Below are positions 50,416 to 59,118 of a stretch of 64,000 bases of DNA, one piece after another. A model generated the notes under the pieces. It was not told the DNA's origin. It made no database searches and saw nothing but the letters and a program-made list of their open reading frames with translations. Source of the DNA: an uncultured Lachnospiraceae bacterium (lineage in GTDB: Bacteria > Bacillota > Clostridia > Lachnospirales > Lachnospiraceae). Position numbers and translations under genes: made by a program. Numbering within the stretch: position 1 is the first letter of the stretch; each line of letters opens with the position of its first letter. Where the stretch lies: NCBI GenBank assembly GCA_958428365.1, contig CAUAFT010000001.1, positions 186,001-250,000 of the forward strand. The letters run 5' to 3'.

Positions 50416-51083
50416 TTATATATGAATACCAAATTCCTGATATAAAGCTTTTCGATATTCGCGATTGTTTGCCGCTTTTAAAAGATCTTCTGTTCTTGAT
50501 GCCTGCAAGAGTTTTTCGGTCAGTGTTGCAAAGGCATCTTCTCCTTCCATTCTGCCCTCTTCTCTATACATCTTTTCCATTTCACATGCTTTCATATAGC
50601 TGACTCCAACCTCCTCATCATGTCTGATTTCCTCTACAAACTTATGAATGTTTTTCAAGGCTTCACTGTCTGCATTATCCAATGTGGTTGTTTCTAAGTA
50701 TTTTAACATACTCTGCAGGTCTGCGCTAGGATTTCCTTTTGTTCCTTTTGTATACAGATAGATTGTCTTTATGCCGTCATCGTAATCTATGGTATCATCT
50801 TCTCTACAGTGATTTTCAAATGTATACGCCATACATTTTGATTAGGTTTTGGGGACTCTGCTTCTATATATGCATCAATCTTAATGCCATGATTTTCCGT
50901 TCCTTTTCCTAATATTGTTTTCTGCGGGATTACTTTTACCCTGCCTATCTCTTTTCCTAAAATCGTACCAAGAAGCGTCCGGCAGAACTGCTCGCCCTCC
51001 TTATACCTGTGTTTTGATTCTTGAGTTCGTTGTGATTCTTTTGGCGAATTGCCAGAATTTTTGATGGTGCTAATTAATGTCAC
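50416..51083 (-). pseudogene. Decayed Rpn-like PD-(D/E)XK nuclease-family transposase gene with internal deletion
   Basis: Two overlapping frames read the two ends of one family protein. The upstream frame (51083-50840) gives the N-terminal segment ending GIKIDAYIEAESP, which matches the family's conserved G-I-R-L-D strand. The downstream frame (50832-50416) gives AYTFENHCREDDTI to the end, YREEGRMEGEDAFATL and a C-terminal helix. About 100 residues of nuclease core between them are missing, and the two parts are one base out of frame. The remnant at 1-428 is a close relative with an even larger deletion. Inactive as nuclease; loss after duplication is inferred. Confidence 0.7.
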
Positions 51084-51232
51084 CTTTGAATAGATATTAG
51101 ATTGTTAGAAGTATAACATATATAATGGAGATTTAAAATTGGCATTTTAGCCAAAATATCTGCTTCGCAAATTAAATCATTCTTTTTTAGAAAAAAAGAT
51201 AACCTAATACCGGCTATCTTCCTTCTTCTGAG

Positions 51233-53293
51233 TTACTTTTTTGTTGTTATAGTTTTTGCTTTCGACCAGCTTGAATAAATCTTCGTAGATTTGCCGTTTA
51301 CCTTCACTGTCTTATAAGTGCGGATTCTGACGTAGTATTTCTTCTTGGCTTTCAATTTTGAAATGCTCTTTGAAGTCGTCTTGCTTTTGCTGACTGTCGC
51401 TGTTTTTGTTGTTTTCTTAGTAAATTTCTTACTGGTGGAGTACTGAATCTCATAGCCTGTAATCTGGCTGGTCAGCTTCTTCCATTTTACTGTGAATCCT
51501 TTTCTCTTTGCCGTGAGCTTGGAAAGGCTGGTGGACTTCGGCTCAATCGTAAAGATCTTTTTCACGGTTCCGCTGTAATTGCCTTGGAATTTGATGGTGA
51601 CCGTGTATTTGCTGACATTTTTGCATCCGCCGGAATAGTTGACGGTATAATCCGTGCCCTTCTTTAACTTCTTACCCTTGCTGTCCTTAACGATTACGGA
51701 TGGCTTTCGTGCTTTGCCGTTGTAAGTATAGCTTGTCTTGGATAAGGTAATCGTTTTTGGATAGTAGATTACAGTCTTGCCAGCTATGTCTCCACAGACG
51801 GTACATCTTTTTGTGATGCTTCCGTTTTTACTTGGAGTGGCTTTTACAGTAATTGTAGTGTAGGTATGACCTGTCGCAGGAATGGATTCCGTATAGGTAT
51901 CCCCACAGGAACAGGTGTGAGTCTTCACTCCCGCTTCCGTACAGGTAGCTTCCTTGGTCACCGTGCTGGTGTATTGGTGAATATGGGTCGGCTCATCTCC
52001 ATCATCTAAAAGTTTATATGGAATTTCATTTTCTATGGCATAGGCATGGGAAGCAGAATCTTTATAGCAATGAATTGTTATGTTATTGCTCTCATAAAAC
52101 GCATACTCACCGATGCTTATTACACTATTTGGAATTTTAATGCTTACCAGACTGCTGCAATCAGAAAATACTCTATCCCCAATACTCGTCACTCCTTCTG
52201 GAATTTCGAGACTCGTAAGCCCACTGCAACGATAAAAAGCAGCCTCTCCTATACTCGTTACGTCTTTCGGGATTTCAAAACCTGTAAGCCCACTGCAATT
52301 AGAAAATACATCATTTTCTATTTTAGTTAACCCAGACGGTAGTTCTATACTCGTAAGTCCACTACATCCACAAAATGCACCCTCTTCTATGTCTGTTACT
52401 CCTTCTGGGATTTCAATGTCTGTCAGTCCAACACACTCAAAGAATGCATATCTCCCTATACTTGTTACACTGTCCGGGATTCTAATATTCTTAAGCCCCC
52501 AGCAATCAGAAAATACATCATTTTCTATTCTGGTTAACCCAGACGGTAGTTCTATGCTCGTAAGTCCACTGCATCCAAAAAATGCACCCTTTCCTATGTC
52601 TGTTACACCCATTGGGATTTTAAGGCTTGTAAGTTTATAACAGTCAGAAAATGCATAATCTCTAATACTTGTTACACTGCTCGGAATACTGACACTTCCT
52701 TCTTTTCCCACAGGACAGCATATAAGCTCTGTCCGTTCTCTGTTATATACAATTCCATTCTGCGATGCGTACGTCGTATTCTCCTCCGAAACATTAATAT
52801 TTGTGAGTCCTTCGCAATAATCAAATGCGTCCTCTCCTATATATGTCACGCTGGCAGGAATATCAATACTTGTCAGTTTATAACAACAAAGAAATGCACT
52901 ATTTCCTATTCTCGTTACGCCAACCGGAATTTCAATACTTTCCCCACTGCAACCTAAAAAGGCAGCCTCTCCTATACTCGTTACCATCTTCCCATCAATC
53001 TCCCCAGGAATGATGATTTCCATATCACTTCCACTATATCTCGTAATCTCAACGGTACCGTCTTCCAACTCTTCATATGTCCAATCCCCGGATATCGTTC
53101 CAACAGAGGTAATCTCCTGTCCTTCTATGACAGGGATTTCACCCCCTGTTTCCTGTATCTCATCTGCTCCCTCTACTTCATCTTCTTCATTTGTATTTTC
53201 CTCCGCCATAACAACTGTGCTTTCCACCGGATACGCTATGGCTCCCATCATAACGCATATCGACAGAAATCCTGCTAATAATCGTTTCTTCAT
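51233..53293 (-). CDS. BspA-like leucine-rich-repeat secreted protein
   Basis: A 686-residue exported protein. A signal peptide (1-31, cleavage near VMA-EE) is followed by an acidic stretch and about ten LRR_5/BspA-type repeats (about 85-425) with the pattern IP.GVT.IG..AF..C..LTSI. Next come a CxxCG-like motif pair (TCSCGDTYTE, RCTVCGDIAG), a beta-strand module (about 500-585; YNGKARKPSV) and a fibronectin-III-like basic C-terminus (about 590-686). The last 230 residues are nearly the same as in the RCC1 protein upstream. There is no LPXTG or membrane anchor, so attachment may depend on the Lys-rich end. BspA-like proteins are adhesins in other gut bacteria. It is within the island between rimM and khpA. 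Confidence 0.85.
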   Translation of the reverse strand: MKKRLLAGFLSICVMMGAIAYPVESTVVMAEENTNEEDEVEGADEIQETGGEIPVIEGQEITSVGTISGDWTYEELEDGTVEITRYSGSDMEIIIPGEIDGKMVTSIGEAAFLGCSGESIEIPVGVTRIGNSAFLCCYKLTSIDIPASVTYIGEDAFDYCEGLTNINVSEENTTYASQNGIVYNRERTELICCPVGKEGSVSIPSSVTSIRDYAFSDCYKLTSLKIPMGVTDIGKGAFFGCSGLTSIELPSGLTRIENDVFSDCWGLKNIRIPDSVTSIGRYAFFECVGLTDIEIPEGVTDIEEGAFCGCSGLTSIELPSGLTKIENDVFSNCSGLTGFEIPKDVTSIGEAAFYRCSGLTSLEIPEGVTSIGDRVFSDCSSLVSIKIPNSVISIGEYAFYESNNITIHCYKDSASHAYAIENEIPYKLLDDGDEPTHIHQYTSTVTKEATCTEAGVKTHTCSCGDTYTESIPATGHTYTTITVKATPSKNGSITKRCTVCGDIAGKTVIYYPKTITLSKTSYTYNGKARKPSVIVKDSKGKKLKKGTDYTVNYSGGCKNVSKYTVTIKFQGNYSGTVKKIFTIEPKSTSLSKLTAKRKGFTVKWKKLTSQITGYEIQYSTSKKFTKKTTKTATVSKSKTTSKSISKLKAKKKYYVRIRTYKTVKVNGKSTKIYSSWSKAKTITTKK

Positions 53294-53332
53294 CTGTATA
53301 TTCCCTCCTCGTTTTATTTTGTACTTTACAAT

Positions 53333-56300
53333 CTACTTTTTCGTCGTCACCGTTTTCGCCTTCGACCAGCTCGAATAAATCTTCGTACTCTTGCCGTTCA
53401 CCTTCACCGTCTTATAAGTACGGATTCTAACGTAGTATTTCTTCTTGGCTTTCAATTTTGAAATGCTCTTTGAAGTCGTCTTGTTCTTGCTGACAGTCGC
53501 TGTCTTGGTTGTTTTCTTCGTAAACTTACTGTTGGTGGAATACTGAATCTCATAGCCTGTGGTCTGGCTGGTCAGTTTTTTCCACTTCGCTGTGAAACCC
53601 TTTTTCTTTGCCGTAAGTTTTGAAAGGCTGGTGGACTTCGGAGCTACCGTAAAGGTCTTCTTCACCGTTCCGCTGTAATCGCCTTTGAACTTGATAGTTA
53701 CCGTGCACTTTCCGACATTTTTGCATCCACCGGAATAGCTGACAGTGTAATCCATGCCCTTCTTTAACTTCTTGCCCTTGCTGTCCTTAACGGTGACGGA
53801 CGGCTTCTGTACTTTGCCATTGTAGATATAGCCTGTCCTGGATAAGGTTATTGTCTTTGGATAATAGATTGTGGTTTTGCTGGCAACGCTTCCACAGACG
53901 GTACACTTCTTCACAATACTTCCGTTTTTCTTTGTGCCTGCCTTGGTTGTGGTGGTCTGATAGGTATGAGCTGTCTTTGCAATCTCTTCTGTGTAGCTGT
54001 CTTTACAGATGGAACAGATGTAGGTCTTGATTCCATTCGATGTACAGGTCGCAGGGGTTGTGACCTTTCCTGCATACTCATGCTTACAGAGCATATTCCA
54101 CCCCACATCCAGGCTTCCCCTGTATGCGCTGATACCCCGGATTCTCAGCGTATACTCTCCTACATCTGTGGCGCTGTAATCATTGCACAATTCGTAATCC
54201 TGTCCTTCTGTGAGCGTTACTCCATTATATGTTACCCCCGCTTTGGCATATTGCTGCTGCCCATTATAGGTTAAATCCTCCACGGTCACCTCCGCCCCGG
54301 CTATGTCTTCTCTGCCCCATGCCACAAGGAAAACCTCCGAGCCTTCCCCTGTCGGCTGATAGGAGATGCTCAGGTTCCCGAAAGCGTCCGATACCGTCTG
54401 GGTGATGTAGCAGAGATTGGCGCTGCCCAACGGGGATTCCGCATCCCTCTCCTTCATCACATAGAAGTTATAGACCTCCCCTGCCTCAAGATCCGTGAAG
54501 CTGGCTGTTCCCTCCGTGGACGCCCCAACGGCGGATATGGCAGAACCCAATGCCCGGGATGCCCCCACCGCATTGGCGTTGGAAAGGAATGAGGTATCGG
54601 AAGCGATCGTAATCTTCACCGGACTGTATCTGTTCTCTGTGGTTCCGTCTCCCAACTGTCCAGCATAATTATATCCCCACATATACAGGCTTCCATCCTC
54701 TGTAATAGCTCCGCCATGCTGATATCCAAGGTTAACATCCTTCACACAATCCAGAATTTTCACTGGTCTGTATTTGAAAGTCGTGGTTCCATCTCCCAGT
54801 TCTCCATACCTATTCCATCCCCACATATACAGGCTTCCATCCTCCGTGACCGCTCCACTGTAATCGTCTCCAAGACCAACTTTCTTCACATCTTCCAGTA
54901 TTTTTACTGGCTCTGAACTGTATATCGTGCTTCCATCTCCCAGTTCTCCATAATCATTATCTCCCCACATATACAGGCTTCCATCCTCTGTAATAGCTCC
55001 GCTATGACAATATCCAAGGTTAACATCCTTCACATGGTCCAGGATTTTCACTGGACTCTGCCTAAGCCCTACGCTTCCGTCTCCCAGTTGTCCATCCCTA
55101 TCATCTCCCCACATATACAAACTTCCATCCTCCATGATTGCTCCACTGTGATGAAGTCCAAGGTTAACATCCTTCACATGGTCCAGGATTTTCACTGGAC
55201 TCCGCCTGTCCTCTCTGCTTCCATCTCCCAGTTCTCCATAATCATTACATCCCCACATATACAGACTTCCATCCTCCGTGATTGCTCCGCTGTGATGCCC
55301 TCCAAGACTAACTTTCTTCACATCTTCCAGTACTTTTACTGGTTCTAAACTGTATGCCGTACTTCCATCTCCCACTCCCAGTTCTCCATGCCCATTACAT
55401 CCCCACATATATAGGCTTCCATCCTCTGTAATGGCTCCACTATGATGATTTCCAAGACTGACCTCTCTTACATCTTCCAGTATCTTTACTGGCTCTGAAC
55501 TGAATGTCGTGCTTCCATTTCCCAGTTGTCCCTGAGGATTAGCTCCCCACATATACAGGCTTCCATCCTCCGTGATTGCACCACTGTAATGAAATCCCAA
55601 ACTTATCGCCTTTACCTTCTTCCCCTCTATGGTCTCCTCTGGTTCTTCTGGCTTCACAGGCTCCTCCGCCTCGGATATTGTCTTTAGACTAACGTTAATC
55701 TTCTTCGCCCCATCCTGCACCGTAATCTTCTTTTCCACATCCCGGTATCCCGTCTTCACTACGGACAGGGTATGGCTTCCATCGTTCAGCCAGAGAGACG
55801 CAGCGCCATTTTTATCCGTCCCATACTGACCGTTGATTTTCGCGCCCTCCACCGGATTTCCGGTACTGTCCGCCACCGTCACGTCCACCCGGTAGGACAG
55901 GTGTGGACATTCCGTAAAGGCAAATTGGTTATAGTCAAAGGAATAATAGAAGTCAAATATTTTCACGGAAAAATTTTTTGTATATTTGAAGTCCAATTTG
56001 TCCCAGTTCAGCAGGGTCGCTCCAAAATCCAGCCCGCATTTTCCCATGATATCGCCGTCAATGCACTGTTTACAATCATGCTTTTTGGAAGAGGAAGCCG
56101 GTTCATAGAGCAGCATCGTACCCTTTACCTCTGCTCCCGCCGTTGCCTTCATGCTGGCTTTTGCAATCTTATCGCTGAGAATCTTGATTTTCGGTTCTAA
56201 GGACAGACCGACATATAGGGTCAGTTCCCCCTTTAACTCGCTTTGGAAGGTTGGCGTCGAAGTAAGACTTTTGATTCCCTCATTGTTGGATACGGAATAC

Positions 56301-57610
56301 CCTACCACTCCAGACAATTGCCCGCCGGCATTCACCTTTGCATTTACCTGTATCACAAAAGACGGGGTAAACTCAATATACACCCCCGGAACCGGGCTGA
56401 ATCCCAGCAATGCCAACGATATCTCACCCTTTCCCTGTCCTGATACGGATAGGTTGATCTTTGCGGAATAGTCTATCTTCAATTCCAGATATTGATAGGA
56501 GGTGGAAATATAGAATTTCACGGTATTCGCAAGATTTAATTCCAAACCTCCGGAAAGAGTTGCATAATTATTATCAGAACCTATTTTCTTATCTACGAAC
56601 TTAAAAGAATGTGACTTTCCATATGTGGCTCCCCCCTCATATGCTCCCAGCGCCGGGACTTCGCCCGTATCCTCTGTCATTCCCTCATAGACAACGCCCT
56701 CCTCTAAGGAAGAGGCATCTACCTGGGCATCTTCCGCTGACGCCTCCGCATCGATTTTTACATACGCAAAGACCTCTTCCATGGACGTATCCGCCCCGGT
56801 GATAGTGGCTGTGGTTCCGTCCATGGTAATGCTTTCCACCTTGACTAATAATACAGAGCCATCTCCATACTCATAGGAAAAAATGTCTCCCTGCTGTAAG
56901 GATGTGATACTCTCATCTGCGTTTTCAATCACATAGACCTGGTTCTCGTCATCCGCTGAAATCACCTCATTGGCGCTTTCGCTCTGTTTGATGATATGGG
57001 TATCTTCATCGTAGACGGCAAAGTTATTGCTTGTATCCTCATCCAGATTCAACACCTTGTCCGCATCGAAATCTTCCGTGGTCTTACTTAAAAATTCCTG
57101 CATCTCCTGTGTATAATTCGGAGATTCATACATCGTGCAGAGTGGTCTTAAGGTCTCTGAATCCACCAGAAATCCCTTAATATAAAAATACTGAGGCATA
57201 TCCTCCGTCTCAATCTCCACAACGGCAGAGGTTTCCCCCTTCGTCACTTCCAGACTCCCGGACGCAAGCATTGCCGTCCCCTCTTCGTCATAGATTCCCA
57301 CAACCAGGGAAGCGTCCTCTTCCGCTGTCTCAAAGGACACAGAAGCCTGCGTTCCGCTCATTTCTATGGAAAAAATATTGTTCCCTTCGTTTTCTTCCTG
57401 TTCCAATGCCTCGCCATCTATGGCGTTCACCAGCAGATTTCCAAAGGAATTGGTAGCCCTTAAGGAAAGATTATCCTCCATTTTCGCAAGCGACTCTGTC
57501 TGCTGTGCGTCTGAAATAGGTGTTGTTTTTGCATAAACCGTGCCGACATCGCTAAGAGTTCCAAAGGACAGCGCTGCCGCCAGGATTGCCGCTAAGATTC
57601 TTTTGTACAT
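53333..57610 (-). CDS. Very large secreted protein with seven RCC1-type repeats
   Basis: A 1425-residue exported protein. Signal peptide 1-27 (VYA-KT). Residues 30-330 are acidic with Ig-like strands; 335-600 form a beta-rich region with a Cys pair around SKKHDCKQCIDGDIMGKCG. A carboxypeptidase-regulatory-like domain (about 605-680; DSTGNPVEGAKINGQYGTDKNGAASL) and seven RCC1/BNR-like blades (about 690-1040), each with SGAITEDGSLYMWG, follow; seven blades make a closed propeller. After a linker come CxxC motifs, the YNGKVQKPSV module and a fibronectin-III-like C-terminus shared with the BspA-like neighbour. No anchor motif. Surface adhesion or ligand binding is inferred. Confidence 0.85.
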   Translation of the reverse strand: MYKRILAAILAAALSFGTLSDVGTVYAKTTPISDAQQTESLAKMEDNLSLRATNSFGNLLVNAIDGEALEQEENEGNNIFSIEMSGTQASVSFETAEEDASLVVGIYDEEGTAMLASGSLEVTKGETSAVVEIETEDMPQYFYIKGFLVDSETLRPLCTMYESPNYTQEMQEFLSKTTEDFDADKVLNLDEDTSNNFAVYDEDTHIIKQSESANEVISADDENQVYVIENADESITSLQQGDIFSYEYGDGSVLLVKVESITMDGTTATITGADTSMEEVFAYVKIDAEASAEDAQVDASSLEEGVVYEGMTEDTGEVPALGAYEGGATYGKSHSFKFVDKKIGSDNNYATLSGGLELNLANTVKFYISTSYQYLELKIDYSAKINLSVSGQGKGEISLALLGFSPVPGVYIEFTPSFVIQVNAKVNAGGQLSGVVGYSVSNNEGIKSLTSTPTFQSELKGELTLYVGLSLEPKIKILSDKIAKASMKATAGAEVKGTMLLYEPASSSKKHDCKQCIDGDIMGKCGLDFGATLLNWDKLDFKYTKNFSVKIFDFYYSFDYNQFAFTECPHLSYRVDVTVADSTGNPVEGAKINGQYGTDKNGAASLWLNDGSHTLSVVKTGYRDVEKKITVQDGAKKINVSLKTISEAEEPVKPEEPEETIEGKKVKAISLGFHYSGAITEDGSLYMWGANPQGQLGNGSTTFSSEPVKILEDVREVSLGNHHSGAITEDGSLYMWGCNGHGELGVGDGSTAYSLEPVKVLEDVKKVSLGGHHSGAITEDGSLYMWGCNDYGELGDGSREDRRSPVKILDHVKDVNLGLHHSGAIMEDGSLYMWGDDRDGQLGDGSVGLRQSPVKILDHVKDVNLGYCHSGAITEDGSLYMWGDNDYGELGDGSTIYSSEPVKILEDVKKVGLGDDYSGAVTEDGSLYMWGWNRYGELGDGTTTFKYRPVKILDCVKDVNLGYQHGGAITEDGSLYMWGYNYAGQLGDGTTENRYSPVKITIASDTSFLSNANAVGASRALGSAISAVGASTEGTASFTDLEAGEVYNFYVMKERDAESPLGSANLCYITQTVSDAFGNLSISYQPTGEGSEVFLVAWGREDIAGAEVTVEDLTYNGQQQYAKAGVTYNGVTLTEGQDYELCNDYSATDVGEYTLRIRGISAYRGSLDVGWNMLCKHEYAGKVTTPATCTSNGIKTYICSICKDSYTEEIAKTAHTYQTTTTKAGTKKNGSIVKKCTVCGSVASKTTIYYPKTITLSRTGYIYNGKVQKPSVTVKDSKGKKLKKGMDYTVSYSGGCKNVGKCTVTIKFKGDYSGTVKKTFTVAPKSTSLSKLTAKKKGFTAKWKKLTSQTTGYEIQYSTNSKFTKKTTKTATVSKNKTTSKSISKLKAKKKYYVRIRTYKTVKVNGKSTKIYSSWSKAKTVTTKK

Positions 57611-57676
57611 ATGCCCTCCTGTTTATTTCTTTTCTAACCAAAACCACTCATTTCATGTCCTATTCTATTTATTTTT

Positions 57677-57705
57677 ATTTTATCATTTCAAATCAGCATT
57701 TTCAA
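57677..57705 (-). promoter_or_regulatory. Candidate promoter of the RCC1-like gene
   Basis: Minus-strand TTGAAA (57700-57705) and TAAAAT (57677-57682) with 17-bp spacing, about 65 bp before the start; an AGGAGG RBS follows. Confidence 0.5.
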
Positions 57706-57804
57706 CACAAAAGATGTCAAAACAACATTTTCAAAGTTATCCATTACATTTTTTACTATACTTTTATACATACTAATCTCTATACAAAATCTTTGGAGGC
57801 TTTT

Positions 57805-58185
57805 ATGAATACCATTGGTGAACGAATCGTCTTTTTAAGGGAGGAGTTAGACATGAGCCAGAAGGAACTTGCATATACCATAGGTATTGCTCCCACATCT
57901 CTGTCACGTTATGAAAATAATCTCTATGAACCAAAAGCAGAGATTCTTCTGCGTCTGTCCACTGCATTACATACAACTTCTGATTTTCTGCTTGGATTGA
58001 CTGACTTTTATAAAAAAAGTGATACAGAAGATTATAAGCCCATGGGACTTACCGCCAATGAACAGCATCTTCTTACGAATTACAGGAAATTAAATGAAGA
58101 AAACAAGATTCGCATTTTAGAGCGAATAGATACTTTATATGATTTGCAGAAAGAGATTTCCGCCAGCAAAAAAGAGGGTTCCTAA
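57805..58185 (+). CDS. XRE-family transcriptional regulator
   Basis: A 126-residue regulator. The N-terminal HTH (about 1-62; RIVFLREELDMSQKELAYTIGIAPTSLSRYENNLYEPKAEILLRL) is followed by a helical C-terminal region (about 80-126) with NYRKLNEENKIRILERIDTL, a common clostridial layout. TTGGAGG lies six bases before the ATG at 57805; an upstream in-frame ATG lacks such a site. It is divergent from the RCC1-like gene (194 bp apart), which it may control. Its last codons (KKEGS) lie inside an 80-bp sequence duplicated at the khpA 3' end. Confidence 0.82.
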   Translation: MNTIGERIVFLREELDMSQKELAYTIGIAPTSLSRYENNLYEPKAEILLRLSTALHTTSDFLLGLTDFYKKSDTEDYKPMGLTANEQHLLTNYRKLNEENKIRILERIDTLYDLQKEISASKKEGS

Positions 58186-58246
58186 AAACTATGTTTTCAG
58201 GAATCCCCTTCTTTTCTACTGCATAATCTCTACAATAACTTTTCGC
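58167..58246. repeat. Direct repeat copy I (khpA 3'-end duplicate plus terminator)
   Basis: About 80 bp matching 58821-58900 with only a few mismatches. It contains a terminator stem (GGGTTCCTAAAA / TTTTCAGGAATCCC) and then 31 bp copying the last codons of khpA (VIVEIMQ and stop on the minus strand). The downstream sequence diverges at 58247. Confidence 0.85.
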
Positions 58247-58248
58247 TC

Positions 58249-58514
58249 CTACAATCCAAATAAATCGGAATGAGTTCCGGTGCGATACAATAAAAGCTCG
58301 GCTCCTTCTTGCCTGTATACCAACAACCAGTTCGGCTCTATATGACATTCACGATAACCGGAATAATTACCGCAAAGAGCATGATCTCTGTTTTTAGATG
58401 GCAGAGCATCAGGTATCCGTAAAATATCAATTGCCTGTTGTAATAAAACCATTTTATAGCCACGTTTTACACAGATTTTAAAGTCATTTTAAACCTGGTG
58501 GAATATCTGACATG
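58249..58514 (-). pseudogene. Frameshifted YafQ-family toxin
   Basis: The C-terminal two thirds (58452-58249) read a YafQ-type RelE/ParE toxin: VLLQQAIDIL, the catalytic-region DHALCGNYSGYRECHIEPNWLLVYR and RTGTHSDLF. The residues expected before this (VRYSTRFK, then NDFKICVKRGYK) are both present but in different frames. One missing A in the run at about 58490-58493 explains the shift. No in-frame start with an RBS remains, so a functional toxin is unlikely unless the sequence call in the A run is wrong. The antitoxin gene upstream is intact. Confidence 0.6.
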
Positions 58515-58722
58515 TATCCTCCATCAGCATAGAAAAAAGCCCTTCTGTATTACCGCTATATGAAATACCTCCTCCACTATTTAATTCGTCAAATGCTTCT
58601 AATGTTTCAGCGTTTGGCATTTCATCCGGAACTGCGGCTCCTTGTAAGTAAGCTATGATATAAGTCAGTTTGTTTTCCGGTATCTGATCAATGAGCATTT
58701 TTGCAAATTCGCGATTACTCAT
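58489..58722 (-). CDS. Antitoxin of the YafQ-type module
   Basis: A 77-residue protein beginning MSNREFAKMLIDQIPENKLTYIIAYLQGAAVPDE, a pattern I know from Lachnospiraceae antitoxins paired with YafQ/RelE toxins. The C-terminus (SGGGISYSGNTEGLFSMLMED) would wrap the toxin. The start at 58722 has AAAGGA nine bases upstream. The last residues overlap the toxin coding region. The partner toxin is frameshifted, so the antitoxin may be an orphan repressor or remnant. The module lies between the two 80-bp direct repeats. Confidence 0.72.
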   Translation of the reverse strand: MSNREFAKMLIDQIPENKLTYIIAYLQGAAVPDEMPNAETLEAFDELNSGGGISYSGNTEGLFSMLMEDTCQIFHQV

Positions 58723-58820
58723 ATAAACACATCCTTTCATGGTTATTCTATACGGTTTTATAACTTTCATTTCAATCTGATGTCTATCTTTAAGGTAATA
58801 CAAAAAAAAGAATACGTCAA

Positions 58821-58900
58821 CAAAAAAAGAGGGTTCCTAAAAACTATATTTTTAGGAATCCCCTTCTTATCTACTGCATAATCTCTACAATAACTTTGCG
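58821..58900. repeat. Direct repeat copy II (native khpA 3' end and terminator)
   Basis: This copy includes the real 3' end of khpA (58871-58900) and a terminator stem (58829-58868; GGATTCCTAAAA / TTTTTAGGAACCC) on the minus strand. The match to 58167-58246 covers both coding and terminator sequence. Confidence 0.85.
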
Positions 58901-59101
58901 ATCTTCTTTGGATGCAGCTGCTTTGACCACAGTGCGGATCGCCTTCGCAATACGTCCCTGCTTGCCAATGACCTTGCCCATATCAGACTGGGCTACTTTC
59001 AGTTCCAGAATGATAGCTTTTTCGTTCTCGGTCTCTGTGACCTGAACTTCATCCGGATAATCAACGAGTGATTTTGCAATTACTTCTACTAATTCTTTCA
59101 T
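58871..59101 (-). CDS. khpA: KH-domain RNA-binding protein KhpA
   Basis: A 76-residue single KH domain protein. It has LVDYPDEVQVTETENEKAIILELKVAQSDMGKVIGKQGRIAKAIRTVVKAA with the GXXG loop (GKQG). KhpA pairs with KhpB (Jag/EloR) to bind RNAs and affects cell division and elongation. The start at 59101 has GAGGTG six bases upstream. It follows rpsP by 17 bp, as in the conserved operon; its 3' end is duplicated at 58216-58246, beyond the toxin module. Confidence 0.94.
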   Translation of the reverse strand: MKELVEVIAKSLVDYPDEVQVTETENEKAIILELKVAQSDMGKVIGKQGRIAKAIRTVVKAAASKEDRKVIVEIMQ

Positions 59102-59118
59102 CACATACACCTCACCAA

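Noticed and set aside
51950..53000. Periodic repeats of about 69 bp on the plus strand
   Set aside because: They are the DNA of the leucine-rich repeats of the BspA-like protein.
54600..55620. Regular 150-160-bp repeats resembling a CRISPR or tandem array
   Set aside because: They are coding repeats (RCC1 blades) in one frame; the spacing is too long and there are no unique spacers.
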